A stretch of DNA of 64,000 nucleotides from NCBI RefSeq assembly GCF_900115055.1, contig NZ_FOVD01000001.1, forward strand, positions 186,001 to 250,000, in the 5' to 3' direction. Both the position numbers and the translations under genes were made by a program. Numbering within the stretch: position 1 is the first letter of the stretch; each line of letters starts with the position of its first letter. Below the pieces are notes generated by a model. It saw only the letters and a program-made list of their open reading frames with translations, searched no databases and was not told where the DNA came from. The DNA is from Chryseobacterium oleae. Lineage in GTDB: Bacteria; Bacteroidota; Bacteroidia; Flavobacteriales; Weeksellaceae. Positions 35,464 through 43,500 of the stretch are shown here, one piece after another.

Positions 35464-36030
35464 ATGAAAATGACTAAAATCAATATCAAAAACCTATTTT
35501 TAGGATTGATCCTTGCAGGAGGTGCAAGTTTTGTAAATGCACAAACTACTCAAACAGATACAGCAACTACGACAACTGCCACAGCTGCTACAACAACGAC
35601 TACACAATCAAACCCAGCTATTGATGCACTTAAAAAGCAAATTGAGGCCAATCCAAAAGATACAGATGCTTTAGCAAAATTAGCAACAGCTTATCAGGAT
35701 GCTTCTGATTGGACCAATGCAGTAGATACCTGGAAAAAAATATCAGCTTTATTACCGGATTGGGCTCCATCATATTACAGTCAGGCCTATGCTTATCAGT
35801 CTGCTAAAGACGATGCCAATGCGAAACTGGCTTATGAAAAATATATTGCCACTGTAAAACCGGCAGAAGTAGATCAGAATAAGAAAAATCTAGCCTACGC
35901 TTATTTCTATATTGCCTTTGCAGAACAGAAAAATGATCCTGCCAAAGCAAAAGAGCATATTGCTAAATCTATTCAATATGATCCAACCAATCAGGATGCG
36001 TTAAAACTTAGTAAAGTTTTAAACTCATAA
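35464..36030 (+). CDS. Exported TPR-repeat protein
   Basis: A 188-residue protein with a signal peptide ending near SFVNAQ (about residue 27). A threonine/alanine-rich low-complexity linker follows (TQTDTATTTTATAATTTTTQ). Then come TPR-like helical repeats (NPKDTDALAKLATAYQDASD, PSYYSQAYAYQSAKDDANAK, KNLAYAYFYIAFAEQKNDPA). Likely a periplasmic scaffold or assembly factor; partner unknown. Monocistronic with its own terminator. Confidence 0.82.
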   Translation: MKMTKINIKNLFLGLILAGGASFVNAQTTQTDTATTTTATAATTTTTQSNPAIDALKKQIEANPKDTDALAKLATAYQDASDWTNAVDTWKKISALLPDWAPSYYSQAYAYQSAKDDANAKLAYEKYIATVKPAEVDQNKKNLAYAYFYIAFAEQKNDPAKAKEHIAKSIQYDPTNQDALKLSKVLNS

Positions 36031-36057
36031 TAAAAACAAAGTCCCAAATATATGGGT

Positions 36058-36094
36058 TGCCTCTAAGAAGTTTAACTTTTTAGGGGCATTTTTA
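36058..36094 (+). terminator. Terminator of the TPR gene
   Basis: TGCCTCTAA (36058-36066) pairs with TTAGGGGCA (36080-36088, one wobble), followed by T-rich sequence. Confidence 0.75.
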
Positions 36095-36178
36095 TTTAAA
36101 ATACTTGATTACAACAGATAATAAAATATCCGCTTAGTAGAACTTTACGTTTTGATAGATTAAGCCAGTCAAAATCTT

Positions 36179-36263
36179 TTTTAAACGCAAAGTTTTAAAA
36201 TCATGCTTTATATTTCAGGAAGGCAAAGGAAAGAATCAATTTCATTGATTCGATGAAGCGTAT
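36179..36263 (-). repeat. Half copy of the ACGCAAAG inverted-repeat element (copy B)
   Basis: It begins with TTTAAACGCAAAG and contains TATTTCAGGAAGGCAAAGG and the central hairpin GAATCAAT (36233-36240) / ATTGATTC (36244-36251). It then reads CGATGAAGCGTATG and loses similarity. It aligns with the reverse complement of the right half of the full copy at 37877-38049. The opposite terminal repeat is absent, so it is truncated. It fills most of the 324-bp gap after the TPR gene. Confidence 0.65.
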
Positions 36264-36354
36264 GAAGAAAGTTGAAAACAGGTCATATATCTTTATTTTG
36301 TGTAAGGACAAACCTGTCGTTTTCTTTTAAGTTTTTGGATCAGATGCTTTAATT

Positions 36355-36843
36355 TTAATCAATTCTTTTACCAAAGAAATCCGTCTCGCCGTGAAGATGC
36401 CGCATAATCTTTTCAATATTTCTTTCGATGCTGGCTTCTGTTTTCAGGTTGTTGATATAGCGGATCAGTTCGTTTCTTCTTGAAGGAATCAGGTTTTCAA
36501 AATTACGGGTGGCTATCGGACTGCCTTTAATTGCTTCATCCAGCCTGGGATGAATGGAAATACGTCTGTCAGATTCATCAAATTCTAAAACAATTTCAAG
36601 CGTTTCTCCTATTCTTTTGGGGGAGTTTTTCAGCATCAGTAAATTGACATACAGTCTCCATTCCCCTAAATATTTCATCAGGTTCTGTTGAAATTCCTTT
36701 CCATTCACGGTTCCCTTCACAGGAATAGGGCTTTTATCCTTCCCTGCTGCTTTGAAAATTTCATTCAAAATCTCATCAGGAACGAAAACAAAAGGATTAA
36801 TGCCTATAATTTCCAGTAGGGCTGTAAAGCTGCTGTTTTTCAT
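36355..36843 (-). CDS. DUF1905 / YdeI-OmdA-like protein
   Basis: A 162-residue soluble protein. The N-terminal half resembles DUF1905 (FVFVPDEILNEIF, IPVKGTVNGKEFQQNLM, LYVNLLML). The C-terminal half resembles the YdeI/OmdA 'bacteriocin-protection' domain (LIRYINNLKTEASIERNIEK). The family function is poorly understood. The ATG at 36843 is chosen over 36852, because the -7 box TATCTTTG at 36850-36857 covers the latter. This leaves a leader of 0 to 3 nt, so the mRNA is probably leaderless. Confidence 0.75.
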   Translation of the reverse strand: MKNSSFTALLEIIGINPFVFVPDEILNEIFKAAGKDKSPIPVKGTVNGKEFQQNLMKYLGEWRLYVNLLMLKNSPKRIGETLEIVLEFDESDRRISIHPRLDEAIKGSPIATRNFENLIPSRRNELIRYINNLKTEASIERNIEKIMRHLHGETDFFGKRID

Positions 36844-36849
36844 GTTTAA

Positions 36850-36857
36850 CAAAGATA
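36850..36857 (-). promoter_or_regulatory. -7 box of the YdeI-like gene
   Basis: TATCTTTG on the minus strand, ending 6 bases before the chosen ATG. No -33 TTTG at the usual distance. Confidence 0.55.
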
Positions 36858-36896
36858 ATATTTTATGGTGAATGAGTTGTCGGGTACGGGTTATGG

Positions 36897-36925
36897 GTTT
36901 TAGAGTCGGAGAGTTTTAGAGTTTG
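36897..36925 (+). repeat. Dispersed GTTTGAG...GCGTTTT repeat, copy 3
   Basis: GTTTTAGAGTCGGAGAGTTT continuing TAGAGTTTGAG. 36897-36919 is the near-exact inverse of 31628-31650. It precedes the heptad tract at 36969 by 49 bp, mirroring the arrangement at 31.5 kb. Confidence 0.55.
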
Positions 36926-36968
36926 AGGATCTTGGGATATCATTTGTTTTAAGGTGTTAGTATAAAAG

Positions 36969-37017
36969 TTTCATGTCTGATGTCTTGTGTCTAACATCTG
37001 ACTTCTGACATCTGACA
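36969..37017. repeat. Tract of seven degenerate 7-bp repeats
   Basis: In sevens: TTTCATG, TCTGATG, TCTTGTG, TCTAACA, TCTGACT, TCTGACA, TCTGACA. The register is uninterrupted. It lies upstream of the fsa promoter. Confidence 0.65.
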
Positions 37018-37027
37018 AAATTAAAAT

Positions 37028-37058
37028 TTTCCACTCACGAAGGGAATCATTATCTTTG
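37028..37058 (+). promoter_or_regulatory. Promoter of the transaldolase gene
   Basis: TTTC (37028-37031), a 19-bp spacer and TATCTTTG (37051-37058); the ATG at 37082 follows after about 18 nt of leader. Confidence 0.7.
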
Positions 37059-37081
37059 CATTAATAAATCTATCAAACGAA

Positions 37082-37735
37082 ATGAAATTTTTTATTGACA
37101 CAGCTAATCTGGAACAGATCAAAGAAGCAAGAGACCTTGGAATTTTAGATGGTGTAACCACCAACCCTTCATTGATGGCTAAAGAAGGAATTCAGGGAAA
37201 TGAAGCGATCAAGAACCATTATAAGGCGATCTGCGAGATTGTAGACGGAGATATTTCTGCTGAAGTACTTTCTACTACGTACGAAGAAATGATCAAGGAA
37301 GGTGAAGAACTGGCAGCGATCCACCCGAATATCGTGGTAAAAATCCCAATGATCAAAGACGGGATCAAGGCATTAAAATATTTCTCTGATAAAGGGATCA
37401 GAACGAACTGTACGCTTATTTTCTCTGCAGGGCAAGCGCTTTTAGCAGCTAAAGCAGGAGCTACTTATGTTTCTCCTTTCTTAGGAAGACTGGATGATAT
37501 CTCTACAGACGGACTGGGTCTTATTCAGGAGATCAGATTAATTTTCGACAACTATATGTATGAAACTGAGATCCTGGCAGCATCTATCCGTCATTCTATG
37601 CACATCATCGACTGTGCTAAAATCGGGGCAGATGTGATCACTTCTCCACTTCCTCCGATCTTGAGCTTATTAAAGCACCCATTAACGGACAGCGGACTGG
37701 CTCAGTTTATCGCAGATTCTCAGAAATTAGCTTAA
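37082..37735 (+). CDS. fsa: Transaldolase / fructose-6-phosphate aldolase (TalC/FSA type)
   Basis: A 217-residue class I aldolase. The start [20 protein letters not shown] and [13 protein letters not shown] are hallmark blocks of short transaldolases, and the Schiff-base lysine is Lys87 in NIVVKIPMI. Such enzymes usually act as transaldolases in the pentose phosphate pathway; some are F6P aldolases. The sequence alone does not separate the two. Cytosolic, monocistronic. Confidence 0.93.
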   Translation: MKFFIDTANLEQIKEARDLGILDGVTTNPSLMAKEGIQGNEAIKNHYKAICEIVDGDISAEVLSTTYEEMIKEGEELAAIHPNIVVKIPMIKDGIKALKYFSDKGIRTNCTLIFSAGQALLAAKAGATYVSPFLGRLDDISTDGLGLIQEIRLIFDNYMYETEILAASIRHSMHIIDCAKIGADVITSPLPPILSLLKHPLTDSGLAQFIADSQKLA

Positions 37736-37765
37736 TTATTGAAAAGCTATTCAGATATAAAGGGG

Positions 37766-37795
37766 CTGTCTCAAAATTGAGACGGTCTTTTTTTA
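37766..37795 (+). terminator. Terminator of the transaldolase gene
   Basis: GTCTCAA (37768-37774) pairs with TTGAGAC (37777-37783), followed by a long T-run. Confidence 0.85.
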
Positions 37796-37876
37796 TTAGT
37801 TTTCAACGCAAAGTCCGATTTTGATTCTTTACTTTTCTTTAAATTCAGTATCACCTAAAGTAAAAAAATTAAAAAA

Positions 37877-38049
37877 TTTAACGCAAAGATTTCATGCTAT
37901 ATCTCCTGATTTTAAGGTAAGCAAAGAGGTGCGGCTGTGCCACTGAATAAGCGGACGTTTTATGCACACGCTTCATCGAATCAATTGAAATTGATTCTCT
38001 ACTTTGCATTCCTGAAATATATAGTATGATCTTCAAACTTTGCGTTTAA
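37877..38049. repeat. Full ACGCAAAG inverted-repeat element (copy A, 173 bp)
   Basis: TTTAACGCAAAG (37877-37888) and CTTTGCGTTTAA (38038-38049) form terminal inverted repeats (11 of 12). Inside are a second pair (AGCAAAG near 37920 / CTTTGCA near 38002) and a central GAATCAATT/AATTGATTC hairpin (37978-37997). It holds no open frame of note. It aligns with copy B at 36179 and copy C at 48803. It occupies much of the 429-bp gap after fsa. Confidence 0.75.
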
Positions 38050-38164
38050 TAAAATTACTCCTTTTGCCGGAAACCAGTCTTAAATAATAAACGACAAAAA
38101 TAATCCCCGGAACTTTTAGATTCGGGGATTATTCCTGGGAAGTTTTTTAGACAACTTCATTCTT

Positions 38165-39025
38165 TTATTTCAACAGATCCAGTTCCAGAATATTATTTTC
38201 TTTTTTAATTTGATTAATCAATTGCATTTCTCTCTCCTTTCTCTTCGCATTAGAAGTTTTTACCAGTTTTCCTGAATCATCAATTTCCAAAACATCACGG
38301 CTTTGTGCCTGCATCAGCTTTTCACTTTTCATCGGATCTTTACAATAATCTTTAAAAGCTTGTTTATATTTTGTTTCATTCAATTTAATAAGGTTAAAAC
38401 CATTCTCTCCGGAATTCTTCCATTCATATCCTTCCGGAAGTTTTTTAATTCCCTTTAGTTCGAATGAATGCGTCTGGCTGGAATCCTCTAGCTTTACAAT
38501 GAGTCCGGGAAGCCCATAAAATTTAGAGGGTCCGTCCTGAATGAGCAAGTCTGTGGTAAACCATGCAGTCCATTTTCTGCCTGCAAATTCGCAAACAGCT
38601 TTTTGAGCTGCCAATTCTCCGATCTTTGCTTTGTCAGGAAGAATTTTCCATTTTTGTTTTCTTCTCTCCTCTACCATATACCTATCAATACCCAGAGAAT
38701 TGAAAAAAATTACCGAATAATCAGGATATGACTTTTCAACACTATAACGAATTTTGCCTTTGAATTTAATTTTTGAAAAATCTGTCTCTATTCCACGCTT
38801 AACATGCATATCCATAGCAGCAGCCCAAATAGAATCTGATTTAAAGACATCGCTGCTGTAAAAATTAGATCCCTTCGGAATAACATCCAGAAACATTATT
38901 TCAGTCTCTTGGACATCTCTTGCTGTAGAATCAATGCTGAACTTATACTCATAAATGAATCTCTGACTCTGAGCACAGACTGAAAGGGTTAATAGGAGAA
39001 TGAATAAGGTAATTACTTTTTTCAT
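38165..39025 (-). CDS. GLPGLI-family exported protein
   Basis: A 286-residue protein with a signal peptide (MKKVITLFILLLTLSVCAQS). The family-naming motif appears in SKFYGLPGLIVKLED near residue 175, preceded by WTAWFTTDLLIQDGPSKF. The family (TIGR01200/Porph_ging) is restricted largely to Bacteroidota and has no known biochemical function; members are exported. It is 8 bp downstream of the acetyltransferase gene and is the last of the minus-strand series starting at blaI. Confidence 0.88.
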   Translation of the reverse strand: MKKVITLFILLLTLSVCAQSQRFIYEYKFSIDSTARDVQETEIMFLDVIPKGSNFYSSDVFKSDSIWAAAMDMHVKRGIETDFSKIKFKGKIRYSVEKSYPDYSVIFFNSLGIDRYMVEERRKQKWKILPDKAKIGELAAQKAVCEFAGRKWTAWFTTDLLIQDGPSKFYGLPGLIVKLEDSSQTHSFELKGIKKLPEGYEWKNSGENGFNLIKLNETKYKQAFKDYCKDPMKSEKLMQAQSRDVLEIDDSGKLVKTSNAKRKEREMQLINQIKKENNILELDLLK

Positions 39026-39033
39026 GATAATGA

Positions 39034-39609
39034 TTAAGATGATTTTAAATTTTCTTCAACATTTTTAATTATCCTGCAAGGATTTCCGACAGCAACAGCA
39101 TGATCAGGAATGTCTTTGGTGACCACACTTCCCGCTCCAATCACGGCATTATTTCCGATCGAAACTCCCGGAAGAACCACAACATTTCCTCCCAGCCACA
39201 CATTATCTCCTATCTTGATGGGATGGGCATATTCCAGGCCTTCGTTTCTTTGTTTTGCATCAAGCGGATGTCCGGCGGTATAAAAACTGCAGTTGGGTCC
39301 GATGAAAACATTATCTCCGAACGTCACCATCGCACAGTCTAAAATAATCAGGTTATGATTGGCATAAAAGTTTTCTCCCACTTCAATATTATACCCGTAA
39401 TCACACCAAAAGTTAGGCTCGATACAGATGTGTTCTTTGGTTTTCCCAAGAATCTTTTTGATTAATCTGTTCCTGTTTTCAGCATCAGAATTCTTTAGCT
39501 GGTTATATTCCAGACACAGGTCTTTAACGGCAATTCGTTCGTTGATCAGCTCCTGATCATAGTTGGCATTGTACATCAATCCTTGCCGACATTTCTCTTT
39601 CTCTGTCAT
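39034..39609 (-). CDS. Sugar O-acetyltransferase (Maa/LacA type)
   Basis: A 191-residue left-handed beta-helix acetyltransferase. The N-terminal maltose-acetyltransferase-type helix region (LMYNANYDQELINERI) is followed by hexapeptide repeats (IGDNVWLGGNVVVLPGVSIG, NNAVIGAGSVVTKDIPDHAV). The active-site His is in YTAGHPLDAKQR. It acetylates a sugar or related acceptor with acetyl-CoA in the cytosol. It is inserted between two GLPGLI genes, which is unexpected by function; the downstream GLPGLI gene is 8 bp away. Confidence 0.9.
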   Translation of the reverse strand: MTEKEKCRQGLMYNANYDQELINERIAVKDLCLEYNQLKNSDAENRNRLIKKILGKTKEHICIEPNFWCDYGYNIEVGENFYANHNLIILDCAMVTFGDNVFIGPNCSFYTAGHPLDAKQRNEGLEYAHPIKIGDNVWLGGNVVVLPGVSIGNNAVIGAGSVVTKDIPDHAVAVGNPCRIIKNVEENLKSS

Positions 39610-39650
39610 GATTTGGGTGTAAAGTTTTAAGTATTCAAGATAATAAAAGA

Positions 39651-39681
39651 AAACAGGATGACTTAGAAAATCATCCTGTTT
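39651..39681 (-). terminator. Terminator of the upstream GLPGLI gene
   Basis: AAACAGGATGA (39651-39661) pairs with TCATCCTGTTT (39671-39681). On the minus strand T-rich sequence follows. It separates the GLPGLI gene at 39705 from the acetyltransferase gene. Confidence 0.8.
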
Positions 39682-39704
39682 TTTATCACGTAGAAACCAA
39701 TTGC

Positions 39705-40595
39705 TTATTTATACAGTTCTGGCTCTATTTTATTGTTATTTTTGGCTACTTCTTCTTTTGCTCTTTTTTCGATATTCCTGTACATTTCATTCATGTCAAT
39801 GCTTTTTCCATCCGCATTTTTCATATTGACTACAGCGCCTGCTGGCAATGTACTCATGGTCTGCTTCATATCTTTGGTAGGATCTGTAAGGTAGTCTTTC
39901 CAGGCTTTTTTAAACTGCTTTTTGGTGACTTCAATTTCTTTTCCTCCCATTCCAATCAAGGTCAGTCCCGGTATCTGAAGATCTTCATCTGAAGCGGCCT
40001 CCGTTTTCTTATTTCCTATTAAAGTCATAATGTGAGAGCCTGTTTTGTCTTCAATTTTTACAATAAGTCCAGGCAATCCATAAAATTTATACGGTCCGTC
40101 CTGAAAAGGAATATCTGTTGAAAACCATGCGGTCCAGGTTCTTCCCCCGTAATTGGTTGTGGCTTTCTGCGTATTATAATCTCCTATCTTTTCTTTATCC
40201 GGTAAGATTTTCCATTCGGGTTTCTGATCTTCCGCTACTTTATAGGTAGTGTTCCCTACTTTTTCAGAAAACGACATATTGTAGTCCGGATACTTTTTGG
40301 TAACGCTTGTGAAAATGGTTCCAGGCTTTATATTTTTCTTCATATTAATGCTTCCGCCAAATCCGCTCTTCATATGCTTGAGAATATCAGCTTTTGTGAT
40401 AGAATCTGAAATAAATTTTTCACGGCTGTAATATTTTGATCCGCTTTTATCGATATCCAAAAGCATAATATCACTTTTCACTTCTGCTCTGTTGGTAGAA
40501 TCTGCAATGTATTTGTAATCATAAAAGAATCTGTTGACCTGTGCCTGGGCGAATACACTTAAAAATGCCAATACAACGAAATAATTTCTTTTCAT
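39705..40595 (-). CDS. GLPGLI-family exported protein
   Basis: A 296-residue exported protein (signal peptide MKRNYFVVLAFLSVFAQAQ). It carries the motif YKFYGLPGLIVKIED and the preceding WTAWFSTDIPFQDGP, closely parallel to the protein at 38165. The two are recent paralogues by their shared blocks (RFFYDYKYIADST, WKILPDKEKIGDYNTQKA). It is preceded by the M56 gene and a hairpin, and followed by a terminator. Confidence 0.88.
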   Translation of the reverse strand: MKRNYFVVLAFLSVFAQAQVNRFFYDYKYIADSTNRAEVKSDIMLLDIDKSGSKYYSREKFISDSITKADILKHMKSGFGGSINMKKNIKPGTIFTSVTKKYPDYNMSFSEKVGNTTYKVAEDQKPEWKILPDKEKIGDYNTQKATTNYGGRTWTAWFSTDIPFQDGPYKFYGLPGLIVKIEDKTGSHIMTLIGNKKTEAASDEDLQIPGLTLIGMGGKEIEVTKKQFKKAWKDYLTDPTKDMKQTMSTLPAGAVVNMKNADGKSIDMNEMYRNIEKRAKEEVAKNNNKIEPELYK

Positions 40596-40620
40596 AACTG
40601 ATGTCTATTTCTCTTGTTTA

Positions 40621-40664
40621 AAAAAATTAAAGCTTTGCCAATTAATTAGTATTGACAAAGCTTA
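40621..40664 (-). terminator. Hairpin after the M56 gene, likely terminator
   Basis: AAAGCTTTG (40629-40637) pairs with CAAAGCTT (40656-40663), with further pairing of CCAAT/ATTG inside. On the minus strand a T-run follows. It lies just past the M56 stop; read-through into the GLPGLI gene may occur. Confidence 0.65.
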
Positions 40665-40672
40665 AGGGTACT

Positions 40673-42718
40673 TTATTTCTTTGTCTGAATTCTGATCTCT
40701 CCGCTTTTATTGCCATCCGTACTTTGCTTGTTCACACTGACGCTTGAAATCTTTTCCGGTTTCAGGGCCTGGGCTTCCTCTTTGGAAACTTCTTTTCCGT
40801 CTATATAAACTTTTAAGTTGTCCCACCCGTTGATATTGAATTTTTTCACTCCATTCATCGCAATGTTTCCGTTGCCATCTCTTTTGATGTAATCAGCCTC
40901 CATTATCATTGTTCTTGCCTTTGAACTGAGTTTATCAAAGTCCGTCCCGTTATAAAAATACACATTTGCACCTCCATTTTCGGTAAGCCTTTTAGTCACT
41001 TCCAATCTGATTTTCTCACCCATCTGTCTGGCTTTTTCGCCATCAATTCTTGCTTTTTCTCCTGCTATACGGGCTTTTTCTCCAGCCAGTCTACCAATTT
41101 CACCGGCCTTCATTGCTTCGATACGGGCATTGTCTCCGGCTAACCTTCCGATTTCGCCAGCCTTCATTGCTTCAATCCTTGCTTTCTCACCAGCTATTCT
41201 TGCAATTTGCCCTTGCTGTCTGGCTTCTTCACCCATGATCCTGGCTTTTTCACCTGCTTTTATCGCCTCAGCTCTTGCTTTTTCAGCAACTTTTCTGGCA
41301 GCTTTCCTTTCTTTCATGGCTTTACGGGTTTCTTTTTCTGTGAGCGGACCCAAATTCTGGTAACCTATATCATTAAATCTGAACACTCTTACTCCATTAG
41401 AATTTGAAGGTGTAGGAGGTAATGGCGGAACTCCAAGGAAATCTATATTCAGACTGGATAAATCCGGCATTTCTATCCCCATATTTTCAAGCTCTTTAGT
41501 TTTGTTTTTCCATTCATCTGACTGGAAAAATTCATTTACCTTTTTTGCTTCTGCTGCAGAAACTTTCATAGCCATTTTAAAATCATTAGAGCTGGTAATC
41601 TCTCCTAATTCCCCTGAAAGTTCACTGATCTCATCAACTCTCTGTTGAAATTCTTTGCTTTCCGGGTGTAGATTTTTTAAGGCTTTACTTTTTTCCTCAA
41701 TCTTCTTTCCAAGCTCTGTCAGTTTTTTCTCACTGTCAGGATGTACGGAGTATTTAGGTTCTATAACTTCTTTTCTTCCGATTTTCTCAGGTCTTACCGT
41801 GTCTTTTTTGATCTGGGCAACGGCATCCTCAATCGCTATGTTGGTTTCCTTAATTTCCTGGTTCTTGGCATTTACCATATAGGCAAAGGCTACTGAAAAT
41901 AAAACCGGTAATGCAAAAATTCTACGCGCATATCCGAATTTGGTTTTTGGTTTTTGTAACATTTTGAGTCGTTTTTTTAGATTTGAACTTAGAAACGGAC
42001 TGGCTGCAGGCAACTGTGTTCCGGAAAAGTGGCTTGCTAAAAGCATCTGCGCAAATGCTTTGGTGTCCGATTGTTTGACGGCTTTTTTGTCCGCCAGGTA
42101 TTCGTGGATCAGACTGATCTCTTTTTTAATGATATGAAAAAACGGATTGAACCAGAAAACAGCGGTGATGATTTCAATAAATATTTTATCGAAGGAGTGT
42201 TTCTGTTCAATGTGTACCATTTCATGTTTTAAAATCTGTTCTCCTACATCAGAATTGAGCGTGATGGTGTTTTTCCAGAATAGATTTTTAAAATATGAAA
42301 AGGGAGCTTCAGTCAGGTCTGTACGGTAAAAATTGATCCCGTCAAAACTTTCTTTTTGAAACTGTTTCTTTAGTTGCTGAATTTTTAAAATTCCAAAAAT
42401 CAACTTCCCTAAACAATAGAGAGAAACCAGTCCCAAAGCTGAAAAAATAATTCTAAAATAAATGTGACCATTGTCTATGTTTTTTTCTGAATTAAAATTC
42501 TGTATCTTATCAAGAAGCATATATAAATTACTATTCACTTCTATCGTAAAATCATCTACCCTGATAAGGGGCAGCAGCAGCGATATCACCATGGCACCCA
42601 ACAGATAAAATCTGTTATAATGATGGAATGTCTTGTCCTTTAAAGACAACTGATAGTATAAATACATTACACCGGAGCTTAAAATTACTTTTCCAAAGTA
42701 TAGAAGTACAGTTTCCAT
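40673..42718 (-). CDS. M56-family metallopeptidase, BlaR1-like, with long repeat linker
   Basis: A 681-residue membrane protein. About four helices frame a cytosolic zinc-protease domain with HEMVH (165-169) and a downstream Glu206 in HEYLADKKAV, the M56/BlaR1 pattern. The region after the fourth helix (about 265-285) carries a basic/acidic linker and an R/G/E/K-rich repeat at 480-570. The C-terminus (VYIDGKEVSKEEAQALKPEK) resembles the fold-back segment of TonB-dependent receptor plugs. There is no penicillin-binding sensor domain, so the signal is unlikely to be a beta-lactam. The stop of blaI is 6 bp upstream, so the two act as a signalling pair: the protease presumably inactivates BlaI on a signal. 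Confidence 0.88.
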   Translation of the reverse strand: METVLLYFGKVILSSGVMYLYYQLSLKDKTFHHYNRFYLLGAMVISLLLPLIRVDDFTIEVNSNLYMLLDKIQNFNSEKNIDNGHIYFRIIFSALGLVSLYCLGKLIFGILKIQQLKKQFQKESFDGINFYRTDLTEAPFSYFKNLFWKNTITLNSDVGEQILKHEMVHIEQKHSFDKIFIEIITAVFWFNPFFHIIKKEISLIHEYLADKKAVKQSDTKAFAQMLLASHFSGTQLPAASPFLSSNLKKRLKMLQKPKTKFGYARRIFALPVLFSVAFAYMVNAKNQEIKETNIAIEDAVAQIKKDTVRPEKIGRKEVIEPKYSVHPDSEKKLTELGKKIEEKSKALKNLHPESKEFQQRVDEISELSGELGEITSSNDFKMAMKVSAAEAKKVNEFFQSDEWKNKTKELENMGIEMPDLSSLNIDFLGVPPLPPTPSNSNGVRVFRFNDIGYQNLGPLTEKETRKAMKERKAARKVAEKARAEAIKAGEKARIMGEEARQQGQIARIAGEKARIEAMKAGEIGRLAGDNARIEAMKAGEIGRLAGEKARIAGEKARIDGEKARQMGEKIRLEVTKRLTENGGANVYFYNGTDFDKLSSKARTMIMEADYIKRDGNGNIAMNGVKKFNINGWDNLKVYIDGKEVSKEEAQALKPEKISSVSVNKQSTDGNKSGEIRIQTKK
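41009..41281 (-). repeat. Repeats encoding the R/G/E/K-rich segment of the M56 protein
   Basis: Within residues 480-570 an 18-residue unit (IEAMKAGEIGRLAGDNAR, 515-532) is repeated immediately (533-550, two changes). 7-residue units follow (IAGEKAR, IDGEKAR). Matching 54-bp DNA repeats are visible around 41100-41200. Such tracts expand and contract by slippage. Confidence 0.65.
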
Positions 42719-42724
42719 AGTCTG

Positions 42725-43108
42725 CTAATTTTTCTTTTTGAGTTCGTCCAGAAGCATTTCAAGGTCTTCCACGGTCATTTCATTTTTTTCTACCAGAAAA
42801 GAAACCGCACTTTTATAAGATCCTTTAAAATAATTTTTCACAAGACTTTTCATGGTTTTCCCGGAATATTGTTCTTTGGTAACCAGCGGGAAATACTCAT
42901 GCTGTCTTCCGTATACATGGTAGTCTACAAATTCTTTATCCTTCAATACTTTTAAAATCGTAGAGACTGTATTGGTATGAGGCTTCGGTTCCGGAAACAG
43001 ATCAAGAACATCTTTCAGAAATCCTTTTTCCAGTTTCCATAAATACTGCATCACCTGCTCTTCCGCTTTCGTTAAATTTTGAATTTTCATATCCTTTTCA
43101 TTTATCAT
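42725..43108 (-). CDS. BlaI/MecI/CopY-family repressor
   Basis: A 127-residue winged-helix repressor. It begins with the family signature KIQNLTKAEEQVMQYLWKLE, and the recognition region is HTNTVSTILKVLKDKEFV, the segment cleaved in BlaI proteins being near its end. The start may be 43108 or the internal ATG at 43090 (MKIQNL), which is closer to the family. It is the first gene of the minus-strand series and has two operator-like dyads around its promoter. Confidence 0.9.
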   Translation of the reverse strand: MINEKDMKIQNLTKAEEQVMQYLWKLEKGFLKDVLDLFPEPKPHTNTVSTILKVLKDKEFVDYHVYGRQHEYFPLVTKEQYSGKTMKSLVKNYFKGSYKSAVSFLVEKNEMTVEDLEMLLDELKKKN

Positions 43109-43137
43109 TATTGTGACCAGAATTGTATTGAATTCTA

Positions 43138-43206
43138 TATCACTAAGAAATTAGTTATACAAATGTAGAAATAAATCTGATTCTAACAACTAATTTTCTA
43201 GTGATA
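43138..43206 (-). promoter_or_regulatory. blaI promoter with two BlaI-type operators
   Basis: On the minus strand: -33 GTTG (43187-43190), a 19-bp spacer and -7 TACATTTG (43160-43167). Two dyads ACTAnnnnnnTAGT lie at 43142-43155 and 43189-43202, and the whole forms a long inverted repeat (43138-43156 against 43188-43206). One dyad overlaps the -33 box, the other follows the -7 box, so binding by BlaI would occlude RNA polymerase. The bases 43207-43476 beyond it are AT-rich and show nothing clear. Confidence 0.75.
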
Positions 43207-43500
43207 AAAAACAAATATACATAACCAATTGATAATCAATGAAATAAATTTTATTAAAATATGTTAAATTTTTAATACTCTTATTTATTGTCTGTTTAAT
43301 CTACAGAAAAAACTCCAATTAAGTTATAAATTCTTACCCCTGACTTCAAAAATATGCGGGTTACATATTTTTCATACTGATCTAAAAACAATCTTTGTTT
43401 ACTTGTATAAAAATAATCTGTATCTATCCAAATAGTCCAAACTGTAACTGTTTAGATTAATCCTGTTTGATGAAATTTGTATTCAACGAAAAAAAGAAGT

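Noticed and set aside
40673-43108. BlaI/BlaR1 pair as regulator of the metallo-beta-lactamase
   Set aside because: The lactamase gene is about 10 kb away on its own transcript, the M56 protein has no penicillin-binding sensor, and no BlaI dyad was noticed at the lactamase promoter.
43477-43500. TTG start eight codons upstream for the ATP-grasp gene
   Set aside because: The ATG at 43501 gives the normal family start MKIAIVG; nothing supports the upstream TTG.
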